A stretch of DNA of 5,502 nucleotides, from NCBI GenBank assembly GCA_041580375.1, contig JBFGDZ010000197.1:1-5502 (forward strand). Direction: 5' to 3'. This DNA is from JAPUIN01 sp041580375 (lineage in GTDB: Bacteria > Acidobacteriota > Polarisedimenticolia > Gp22-AA2). A model generated the notes under the pieces. That model was given only the letters and a program-made list of their open reading frames with translations. It ran no database searches and was not told the DNA's origin. Positions 1 through 5,502 of this stretch are shown piece by piece. Position 1 is the first letter of the stretch. Each line of letters opens with the position of its first letter. A program made the position numbers and the translations under genes.

Positions 1-660
1 ACCGTCGGCGCCGACGGGTTCGAGCACGAGAGCAAGAGCGGCATCGAGGTACGGCCGCCCTTCCAGAACATCGTCGGGTTCGTCCTCAGGCCCTGGGGCG
101 CGGCGGCCGCCGATCGATCGTTGACCGGCAGCCCGTTCCCGGCGCGCGGCGCCGGCGCCGACCCCGCCGCGGCGGACGACCCTCCGGCGATCGATCCCGC
201 GGCCGCCGGATCGCCGTCGCCCGGAGCGGGGGAATCCGGGGTCGTGGTCCGCGGACGGTTCACCGGCGAGGACAGGCGGGGCATTCCGGAGGTCTCGGTG
301 ACCTTCATCGGTGGGGACGGCGGCGCCTACCAGGGTTTCTCGGGCGATGACGGGACGTTCCGGCTCGAGGGCGTCCTACCCGGGCGCTACCGCGTCCTCG
401 TCTCCTCCCCGGGACACGTGGCGCTCGATCTTCCCTCCGTCGAGGTCGCGCGGCCGGGTGGTTTGAATCTGAGCCTGTCGCTCGTCAATCACCCGCTGAA
501 CTCTCGCGAGCGGCCGGGCTCCGCCGTCCTGCCTCCGGAAAAGGCGCGGCCGATCCCGGAGCGGACCCGGGACGAAGAGGCCCGCGAGCGGGCGCCGGAC
601 GGAGCCGGGGACGATGCCGCCTCCTCCGGCGGGGACGCCGGGTCGTCCGATCCCTCCTGA
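1..660 (+). CDS. Protein with carboxypeptidase-regulatory-like domains (5' end outside window)
   Basis: The reading frame is open from the first base to a TGA at 658-660, giving 219 visible residues, so the true start lies upstream; the TTG at 121 is probably internal. Residues 1 to about 33 look like the last strands of one beta-sandwich ('VGADGF' then 'IVGFVLRP'). A low-complexity Ala/Pro/Gly/Asp linker follows at about 34-80. Residues 81-163 form a fuller carboxypeptidase-regulatory-like module: 'VRGRFTGEDRRGIPEVSV', then 'GDDGTFRLEGVLPGRYRVLV', 'PGHV' and a closing strand. Such modules are usual in exported, surface or TonB-associated proteins, where they serve as structural or binding units rather than enzymes. 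The tail (164-219) is charged, rich in Asp, Glu, Arg, Gly and Ser, and likely disordered. No transmembrane segment or sorting signal is visible in this part. The whole protein's function cannot be named from this fragment. It converges on the VWFA gene across 28 bases. Confidence 0.8.
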   Translation, partial: TVGADGFEHESKSGIEVRPPFQNIVGFVLRPWGAAAADRSLTGSPFPARGAGADPAAADDPPAIDPAAAGSPSPGAGESGVVVRGRFTGEDRRGIPEVSVTFIGGDGGAYQGFSGDDGTFRLEGVLPGRYRVLVSSPGHVALDLPSVEVARPGGLNLSLSLVNHPLNSRERPGSAVLPPEKARPIPERTRDEEARERAPDGAGDDAASSGGDAGSSDPS

Positions 661-688
661 AGCAGCGCCCCGAGCCGGATGACGCCCC

Positions 689-1966
689 TCAGATGGACGG
701 TTTTCGGACCGCGTAGTAGCCCCGGCGCGTGCGGAGGTCCACGCCGCGGCCCGGAGCCGTCAGCTTGATCCTGCGCCAGCGCCCGTCCCACACGGTCGAG
801 GTCGGCTCGTAGGTGAGGTAGTACTGGCTCTTCAGCTCCAGCGCGATCTCCTCGTAGACTCCCTGGAGCTCCTCCACCTTGTCGGGGAAGTAGGCGCGGC
901 CTCCCGTCTCCTCCGCGAGAGTCTTGAGAACGCGGCGCAGGTCGAGGTCCAGCACGCTCGTCCCCAGCCCGATGGGATAGATGATCAGGTCGGAGATCTT
1001 CGCCTCGTCCAGGATCCGCTTGAAGGAGAACTTGCTGGAGGTGTCGTCGCCGTCGGTGAGAAGGATGATCGCCTTGCGGCCGTCGATGCCGCGCAGCTTG
1101 CGATAGGAGGCGTAGAGGGCGTCATAAAGCGCCGTGCCGCCGAGCGCCTGGGTGCTGGTGATCGCCTCGGTCAGCGCCTTCTTGTCCGCGGTGATGTCCT
1201 GCAGCATGTAGACCTTCTCGTCGAAGTCGATGACCAGCGCGCGGTCCTCCCGGGCCAGCGAGGACACGAAGCGGCTCGCCGCGGCATGCACCGTGCCGAG
1301 AGCCGTCTGCATGCTGCCGCTACTGTCGAGAATGAGCGCCAGCGTCACGGGCCGCTTCTCCACGTAGAAGTCGATGATCTCCTGGCGGACGCCGTCCTCC
1401 TCGAGGATCAGATCGTCCTTCGTCAGATCGAGCGCGAAGGTCGGCCCGTCTTCACCCCGCGCCCGCGCCGTCGCGTACAGGATGACGCGGTTCACCTGCA
1501 CGGCGTAGTTCAGGATGACGCGCTTGAGGATCACCGTGTCGGAGACGGTCACCCCCTCGCGGTGGAAGGCGACCGCGCGGATCACCCACGAGCGGGGCTC
1601 GGTGCCGAAGTCGAAGACGCAGCGGTATGGAGGCTCCGTGTCGATGAAGATCAGCCGGTCGTCGACGAAGAATTCGACCTTCGCGACGAACTGCGGGTCG
1701 GCCGCCTCGACCTCCGCCTCGATCTCGGAGCGTCCGAAACGGAAGTCGTTGCGCTCCGGATTCGTGATGCGGATGGCGAATCCCCCGCGCCTCTGGACCG
1801 CGGGCGGTTTCGGGAGATCGCGCTCCTCGCCCGGTGGCGGCGCCTGCGCCGTTCCCGGAGCGGCCGCCAGCGGGAGCAGCGCCAGCAGAAGCGCCGGGAG
1901 AGCTCCGACGCCGCCCCGGCGGCCCCGGGGCCGGGAACCGGACCCGTCCCCGCGGCGCCGCCTCAC
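689..1966 (-). CDS. Secreted VWFA domain protein (acidobacterial VWFA-related type)
   Basis: This 425-residue protein starts at GTG 1966-1964. That start is chosen because AAGGA lies 6 bases upstream, because it overlaps the TPR gene's stop as GTGA, and because it gives a signal peptide: an Arg-rich n-region, a hydrophobic core 'ALPALLLALLPLAAA', and likely cleavage after 'TAQA' near residue 42. The frame stays open further upstream, but that part is antisense-quality Arg/Gly-rich sequence inside the TPR gene. Residues about 64-150 resemble a bacterial Ig-like module ('VAKVEFFVDDRLIFIDTEPPY'-type strand pattern). A linker strand region ends in 'LTKDDLILEEDGVRQEI'. The VWFA domain spans about 206-380 with a complete MIDAS metal site: D214-x-S216-x-S218 in 'LDSSGSM', T278 in 'GGTALYDAL' and D305 in 'LLTDGDD'. 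The C-terminal 45 residues, with 'QYYLTYEP' and 'RRGYYAV', match the usual end of the family. It is probably periplasmic or surface-exposed and involved in protein binding or assembly; the partner is unknown. Confidence 0.92.
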   Translation of the reverse strand: MRRRRGDGSGSRPRGRRGGVGALPALLLALLPLAAAPGTAQAPPPGEERDLPKPPAVQRRGGFAIRITNPERNDFRFGRSEIEAEVEAADPQFVAKVEFFVDDRLIFIDTEPPYRCVFDFGTEPRSWVIRAVAFHREGVTVSDTVILKRVILNYAVQVNRVILYATARARGEDGPTFALDLTKDDLILEEDGVRQEIIDFYVEKRPVTLALILDSSGSMQTALGTVHAAASRFVSSLAREDRALVIDFDEKVYMLQDITADKKALTEAITSTQALGGTALYDALYASYRKLRGIDGRKAIILLTDGDDTSSKFSFKRILDEAKISDLIIYPIGLGTSVLDLDLRRVLKTLAEETGGRAYFPDKVEELQGVYEEIALELKSQYYLTYEPTSTVWDGRWRRIKLTAPGRGVDLRTRRGYYAVRKPSI

Positions 1967-3666
1967 GACCGATCCTTCACGGCGCCCGCCGGAGGACCGG
2001 CCTCGACCGTCGCCGGACCGGCCGGCGCGGAGGCGTCGAGCGCGCGCAGGATGTCGAGGACCTGGCGCGAGACCGGGGTGGAGGATCCCGCCATCTCGAG
2101 ATAGGCCTCGTAGGATGCGCGGGCCTCCTTCCTGAGACCGAGACGAAAATAAGCGTTGCCCAGGTATAGGTGCGCCTCCGGGTCGCCGGCATGCTCGTCG
2201 AGATAGGCCGTGAAGGCCCGGGCGGCCCGGTGATCGAGGCCGATCTCGGCGCACGCGACCCCCAGATTGAACAGCGCCGCGGGCCTCATGTCCGGAGGCG
2301 CCGCGTGCGGCGAGGCGGGATCGGCGATCGACTCGAAGATCGCCAGCGCCTCCGGGTAGAGCCGTCCGGCCAGGTATTCCAGTCCCAGCTCGAAGCGCAG
2401 TTCGTCGAGGGACGGCGGCGTGGCCACCGGCCCGCCGAGCGGGGGAGGCGCGGGCTCCAGTCCGGGCTTCGCCTGGCCGTTCGCGTCGCCGACGGGGGCG
2501 CCGCCCTCCGCGATCGAGTCGTCCGGACCGATGCCGGCAGGGCGCGAACGGAGCGCGATAGCGCGCTCGAGCAGCGAGGCCGCGCGGCGGTGCGTGCCCT
2601 GGGCCGACAGGAAACGGGCCAGGTCGATCAGGGCGGCGGGGTCCACCGGCTCCGCGGCGGCGCGGGCGGTCAGGGCGGCGTGGCGTCCGGCGTCGCGCGA
2701 GACCGCTTCGAGCGCAGCGCCCACGGCGCGGCGCATCTGCGCGTCCTCGATGCCGCGCTCATAAAGCCCCTGGAGCACCTCGCGCGCCGCCTGAAAGTCC
2801 TCCTGCGCGCGCTTCAGATCGGAGAGGACGAGATGCGCCCCGGGATGGTCGTGGTCCTGGGCCAGGGCCGACAGGATCTCCGACTCGGCGCGCCGGTAGC
2901 TCTCCAGGTCGAGGTAGATGCGGGCCAGAGCGACGTACGGCTCCGGATCCGACGGCGCCAGCTCCTGCGACCTGCGAGCGGCCGCGATGGCGTCGTCGAA
3001 GCGCCGCTGCCGCGCGTAGGCGACGCCGAGGCGTGTGTAGGCGCTGCTGAAGTCGAGCTTCACGGAGATGGCCTGGAGAAAGAGAGCGATCGCCTCGTCG
3101 AGGCGTTCCTGGCGCAGATAGAGGTCGCCCAGGTGCGTGTACGCGTCCGCGAACGCGACGTTGATCTGCAGCGCCTTGCGGTACTGCTCCTCCGCCGCCT
3201 TTTCGTTCCCGATGCTCTCGAACAGCCGGCCCAGGCCGTCGAACGCGGGAGCGTAGTTCGGCTGCAGATCGAGCGCCCTCAGGTACTCGGCCCGGGCCTC
3301 GGCCGAATCGCCCTGCTTGAGGTACGCGTCCCCGAGGGCCATGTGGGCCTGGATGTACTCGGGCTGCAGGTCGAGCGCGATCTTCAGCGGCTCGATGGCC
3401 TCGCCGTAGCGCCGGCTCGCGACGAGCGAGGCGCCGAGGTAGTAGTAGGCCAGAAACGAATTCAGGTTGAGGTTGACGACCTGCCGGAAGGCCTCGGCCG
3501 CCTCCTCGAACTTCCCCTCCTTGTACAGCCGCATCCCTTCGGTCTGCAGCCGGAAGGAGAGGGTGCGGGCCTCCTTGGCCGGGATCGCCGCGGCGGGATC
3601 CGGAATCGCCATCAGAACGGAGCCCGCGAGGAGCGCCGGGACGAGCCCGCCCGTCAATCTGGCCAT
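1963..3666 (-). CDS. Exported tetratricopeptide (TPR) repeat protein
   Basis: The protein has 567 residues from ATG 3666-3664. This start gives a clean signal peptide ('MARLTGGLVPALLAGSVL', Ala-rich cleavage region near residues 25-27). The frame continues 23 codons upstream to another ATG (3735), but that extension is basic, would bury the signal peptide and runs through the AT-rich promoter region. Six bases upstream of the chosen ATG is GGTGAG, a fair match to the 3' part of the Shine-Dalgarno consensus. About seven consecutive 34-residue TPRs run from residue 40 to about 274; examples are 'EGKFEEAAEAFRQVV', 'GEAIEPLKIALDLQP' and 'AEARAEYLRALDLQP'. More degenerate helical repeats reach about 372. 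A Pro/Gly/Ala-rich linker (about 372-418) comes next, then three or so further TPRs (about 420-530) and a Pro/Ala-rich tail. TPR arrays are protein-binding scaffolds and no catalytic motif is seen. It is the first gene of a two-gene unit with the VWFA gene and likely acts in the periplasm; its partner is not evident. Confidence 0.92.
   Translation of the reverse strand: MARLTGGLVPALLAGSVLMAIPDPAAAIPAKEARTLSFRLQTEGMRLYKEGKFEEAAEAFRQVVNLNLNSFLAYYYLGASLVASRRYGEAIEPLKIALDLQPEYIQAHMALGDAYLKQGDSAEARAEYLRALDLQPNYAPAFDGLGRLFESIGNEKAAEEQYRKALQINVAFADAYTHLGDLYLRQERLDEAIALFLQAISVKLDFSSAYTRLGVAYARQRRFDDAIAAARRSQELAPSDPEPYVALARIYLDLESYRRAESEILSALAQDHDHPGAHLVLSDLKRAQEDFQAAREVLQGLYERGIEDAQMRRAVGAALEAVSRDAGRHAALTARAAAEPVDPAALIDLARFLSAQGTHRRAASLLERAIALRSRPAGIGPDDSIAEGGAPVGDANGQAKPGLEPAPPPLGGPVATPPSLDELRFELGLEYLAGRLYPEALAIFESIADPASPHAAPPDMRPAALFNLGVACAEIGLDHRAARAFTAYLDEHAGDPEAHLYLGNAYFRLGLRKEARASYEAYLEMAGSSTPVSRQVLDILRALDASAPAGPATVEAGPPAGAVKDRS
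1973..1977 (-). promoter_or_regulatory. Ribosome binding site of the VWFA gene
   Basis: The minus strand reads AAGGA here, followed by six bases and then GTG at 1966-1964. The site lies within the last codons of the TPR gene. Together with the GTGA stop/start overlap, it fixes the start of the VWFA protein and points to translational coupling. Confidence 0.7.
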
Positions 3667-3694
3667 CTGCCGCTCACCATGTGCACCTTCAAAA

Positions 3695-3723
3695 ACTATA
3701 TCCGAAAACGTAATTCGTTTCCG
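3695..3723 (-). promoter_or_regulatory. Candidate promoter of the TPR-VWFA unit
   Basis: The divergent gap 3667-3768 contains the only clearly AT-rich stretch in the window (about 3690-3720). On the minus strand TATAGT (3700-3695) matches five of six bases of a -10 box. Seventeen bases upstream lies CGGAAA (3723-3718), which is not a good -35 for the housekeeping sigma factor, so an activator or alternative sigma factor is possible. TTGCCA (3735-3730) is a good -35 match, but at 17-base spacing it faces only a poor -10 (TACGTT). The exact promoter is therefore uncertain. Confidence 0.3.
3703..3723. repeat. Imperfect inverted repeat in the divergent control region
   Basis: CGAAAACG (3703-3710) and CGTTTCCG (3716-3723) are inverted copies matching at seven of eight positions around a TAATT centre. 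The element lies between the candidate -10 and -35 of the TPR gene and upstream of the plus-strand beta-barrel gene, where a repressor or activator could control both. A second copy of the half-site core CCGAAAA occurs at 3744-3750, 42 bases from the one at 3702-3708. This may be chance. Confidence 0.3.
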
Positions 3724-3768
3724 ACGGGGTGGCAACCCGCGGGCCGAAAAGGGTTAAACTTCCGGCCC

Positions 3769-4638
3769 ATGAGACGAGGAGCCTGTTCGCGTATCGCGCG
3801 TCTCGCCTGCTGCGGGCTCGCCCTGTCTCTCGCCGCCGCCGCGAGCGCCGGCGCCGCGGTCGTCGATTTCGCCCTGGGCTGGCAGCGGTTCGAGGGGGAG
3901 TTCGAGGGCGGCGACGAGATCACGCTCGAGCAGATCCCGCTCGAGATCGAGATCAACCGGCGGGGCGGGCGCCTGACGATCGTCGTCCCCCAGTACCGCA
4001 TCGAGGGCACCGGGACCGTCACGATGTCGATGGACGGGCCGATGCTGATCGGCGCCGGAGGGCCGGGCGCTCCCTCTCATCAGAGGAGCCGGCCGGGCGG
4101 GAGCGAGTCTGGTCTCGGCGACATCATTCTCCGCGAGGAAAGCTACCTGGTGCGCGGAGGCGAGGGCAGGCGGCCGTTCGTCTCCTGGATCCTCGATCTG
4201 AAGATCCCGACGGCCGACGAAAAGGAGGGGCTGGGGACGGGCGAGCGCGACTGGGGAGTCGGCTTCAAGTACGTCCAGCCGCTCGGCAGGGTGTTCCAGA
4301 TCCTGGGGGACGTGAGCTACCGCTTCATGGGCGATCCCGGCTCGATCGACATCGACGATCGCGTGCGCCTGATGGCCGGGTTCGCGTTCGTCACGTCCGG
4401 GTCGCGCTGGCGCGTGGTGGTGGAGAACGTCACGCCCGCCGTCGACATGGTGCCGGTGTACGACACCGCGGGAACGCCGATCGGCCTTCTCGAGGCCGAT
4501 GATTACCGCGTGGCGCGCCTCGATCTTCTGGTCCGTTCGCAGAGGGGCGGGACGACGCGGTTCACCGTCACGAAAGGGCTGACCGACAGCGCCGAGGACC
4601 TCGGCTTCGCCATCCGGTTCTCGAGCGGCGGGGGCTGA
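3769..4638 (+). CDS. Predicted outer-membrane beta-barrel protein (MetA-pathway/transporter-like)
   Basis: The protein has 289 residues from ATG 3769-3771. The frame is open far upstream (to 2170), but only as antisense shadow of the TPR gene. This ATG is chosen because it opens a typical signal peptide: 'MRRGACSRIARLACCG', then an Ala/Leu core and a cleavage region near residues 28-30. The mature part is made of alternating short strands. Its central block, 'GLGDIILREESYLV' (about 115-128), then 'LDLKIPTADEKEGLGTGERDWGVG' in two pieces (142-165), then 'DVSYRFMGDPG' (181-191), follows the pattern of outer-membrane proteins annotated as phenol-degradation MetA-like or generic 'transporter' barrels. 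Substrate and role are unknown, and the family name does not imply phenol degradation. A Gly/Ser/Pro-rich loop at about 95-115 precedes the block. The last strand, 'LGFAIRF', is followed by SSGGG, so the protein does not end in the usual terminal aromatic residue. No good Shine-Dalgarno precedes the start. Confidence 0.75.
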   Translation: MRRGACSRIARLACCGLALSLAAAASAGAAVVDFALGWQRFEGEFEGGDEITLEQIPLEIEINRRGGRLTIVVPQYRIEGTGTVTMSMDGPMLIGAGGPGAPSHQRSRPGGSESGLGDIILREESYLVRGGEGRRPFVSWILDLKIPTADEKEGLGTGERDWGVGFKYVQPLGRVFQILGDVSYRFMGDPGSIDIDDRVRLMAGFAFVTSGSRWRVVVENVTPAVDMVPVYDTAGTPIGLLEADDYRVARLDLLVRSQRGGTTRFTVTKGLTDSAEDLGFAIRFSSGGG

Positions 4639-4677
4639 GGCGGCGCAAGGCTCGCCGGGCTCCGGAACGCGATCCGA

Positions 4678-5502
4678 TCAGTAACGGTGCAGGTCCAGGA
4701 TCGCGCTGCGCACGTCCTCGATCTGCGGAAGGATCGCCTTCTCCAGAGTGGGCTCGTAGGCGACGAAGGTGTCGCGCGCAGCCAGCCGGCGGACCGGAGC
4801 GTCCAGGTATTCGAACAGGCGATCGGCGATGAGAGCGGCGATCTCCGCTCCATAGCCGAACGAGCGGACGTCCTCGTAGGCCACCAGCACCTTGCCGGTC
4901 TTGCCCACCGACGCCGCGATCGTCTCCCAGTCGAAGGGGGCCAGGCTGCGCAGGTCGATCACCTCCGCCTGCACGCCCTCCCCGTCCGCGAGCGCCTCGG
5001 CGGCCCGCCTCGAACGCTCCACGAGAGCGCCGTAGGTGACGACGGTCACGTCCGCCCCCTCGCGCACGACACGCGCGCGGCCGAACGGAACGGCGTGATC
5101 GGGTCCGGGGTAGGCGCTCTTGTTGTGGGTCTGGCGATAGAGATGCTTGTGCTCCAGGAACAGGACCGGATCGTCGCACCGCAGCGCGGTGCGCAGGAGC
5201 CCGTTCGCGTCGAGAGCCGTGGACGGCATCACGACGCGCAGGCCCGGTATGTGGGTGAACAGGGACTCGCCGCTCTGGCTGTGGTAGATCGCCCCTCCCT
5301 GAAGGTAGCCGCCGATGGCGACCCGCACGACGAGAGGACAGGAGTAGGCCCCGTTGGATCGCCAGCGTAGCGTCGCCAGCTCGTTGCGGATCTGCATCAT
5401 GGCCGGCCAGATGTAGTCGAAGAACTGGATCTCGACGACCGGCTTGATCCCGCGCGTGGCCATCCCGATGGCGCGGCCGACGATGTTGGCCTCCGCCAGC
5501 GG
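4678..5502 (-). CDS. 2-oxoacid dehydrogenase E1 component, beta subunit or domain (5' end outside window)
   Basis: The 274 visible residues run in frame from the window edge to a TGA at 4680-4678. ATG at 5463-5461 is internal, because the codons before it read 'PLAEANIVGRAIG', a conserved E1-beta segment. Its Glu (visible residue 4) corresponds to the glutamate that activates thiamine diphosphate. The pyrimidine-binding domain continues with 'GIKPVVEIQFFDYIWPA', 'GGYLQGGAIYHSQSGESLF' (conserved HSQ, His at visible residue 74) and 'PGLRVVMPS'. From about residue 135 the transketolase C-terminal domain follows ('VVTYGALVERS', 'YEDVRSFGYGAEIAAL', 'PTLEKAILPQ'). E1 with E2 and E3 oxidatively decarboxylates pyruvate or branched-chain 2-oxoacids to acyl-CoA in the cytoplasm. 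The substrate cannot be fixed from this half. A free beta subunit is about 325 residues, so about 50 would be missing; alternatively this is the C-terminal half of a fused alpha-beta E1. It converges on the beta-barrel gene across 39 bases. Confidence 0.93.
   Translation of the reverse strand, partial: PLAEANIVGRAIGMATRGIKPVVEIQFFDYIWPAMMQIRNELATLRWRSNGAYSCPLVVRVAIGGYLQGGAIYHSQSGESLFTHIPGLRVVMPSTALDANGLLRTALRCDDPVLFLEHKHLYRQTHNKSAYPGPDHAVPFGRARVVREGADVTVVTYGALVERSRRAAEALADGEGVQAEVIDLRSLAPFDWETIAASVGKTGKVLVAYEDVRSFGYGAEIAALIADRLFEYLDAPVRRLAARDTFVAYEPTLEKAILPQIEDVRSAILDLHRY

Noticed and set aside
661..688. Convergent gap between the first gene and the VWFA gene.
   Set aside because: It holds no stable hairpin, T-tract or other recognisable element.
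1286..2169. Plus-strand open frames opposite the VWFA gene.
   Set aside because: They are antisense shadows produced by GC-rich codon use. They show no domain signature and overlap a gene with clear family motifs.
1967..2254. N-terminal extension of the VWFA frame up to an ATG at 2254.
   Set aside because: It overlaps the TPR coding sequence in another frame, is Arg/Gly/Pro-rich without structure, and would bury the signal peptide. The GTG at 1966 has a ribosome binding site.
3730..3744. Sigma-54-like GG-N10-GC spacing (TGGC...GC) upstream of the beta-barrel gene.
   Set aside because: Only the invariant dinucleotides fit. The -12 element should resemble TTGC but reads GGGC, and such spacing is common by chance in GC-rich DNA.
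2170..3768. A very long plus-strand open frame, antisense to the TPR gene and in frame with the beta-barrel gene.
   Set aside because: The Arg/Val/Leu/Gly-rich translation with no domain pattern is typical of the antisense of a GC-rich gene. The TPR gene on the other strand is unmistakable, and a signal peptide begins at 3769.
3769..3858. Lipobox-like 'LACC' in the beta-barrel protein's signal peptide.
   Set aside because: The cysteines lie before the hydrophobic core rather than after it, and the -1 residue is Cys rather than Gly, Ala or Ser. A standard signal peptidase I site after the Ala-rich core fits better.
4639..4677. Possible bidirectional terminator between the convergent genes (CCGG-GCT-CCGG at 4655-4665; GGCG/CGCC pairing nearby).
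   Set aside because: The stems are only four base pairs and no T-run follows on either strand, so it does not qualify as an intrinsic terminator.

Overview
This is a GC-rich window (roughly two-thirds G+C) from a diderm bacterium. It carries five protein-coding genes packed at nearly full coding density. No rRNA, tRNA, CRISPR array or insertion sequence was seen. The best taxonomic hint is the gene at 689-1966 (-). Its layout (signal peptide, Ig-like module, VWFA domain, C-terminal segment ending near 'RRGYYA') resembles the 'VWFA-related' family that is abundant in Acidobacteriota. With the GC content, the TPR-rich exported proteins and an outer-membrane beta-barrel-like protein, an Acidobacteriota-like or similar environmental lineage is a reasonable but unproven guess.

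Layout from left to right. Positions 1-660 (+) hold the 3' part of an exported or surface-type protein with carboxypeptidase-regulatory-like (beta-sandwich) modules. A 28-base gap separates it convergently from a minus-strand pair. The upstream gene of that pair (1963-3666) encodes a secreted TPR-repeat protein. The downstream gene (689-1966) encodes a secreted VWFA protein that begins with GTG inside the TPR stop codon (GTGA overlap). An AT-rich divergent intergenic region of about 100 bases (3667-3768) holds the likely promoter of that pair and a possible operator-like inverted repeat. It also drives a plus-strand gene (3769-4638) for a predicted outer-membrane beta-barrel protein. A 39-base convergent gap then leads to the 3' part of a thiamine-diphosphate dehydrogenase E1 beta subunit or domain (4678 to beyond 5502, -).

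The TPR and VWFA genes are probably one translationally coupled unit acting outside the inner membrane: a TPR scaffold plus a metal-binding (intact MIDAS) adhesion or assembly domain. The divergent beta-barrel gene may share control with them. The E1 gene is ordinary central metabolism (2-oxoacid oxidation) and shows no obvious link to the others. I found no convincing new defence, mobile or RNA-based system. The most worthwhile points are the coupled TPR/VWFA pair and the structure of the divergent control region.
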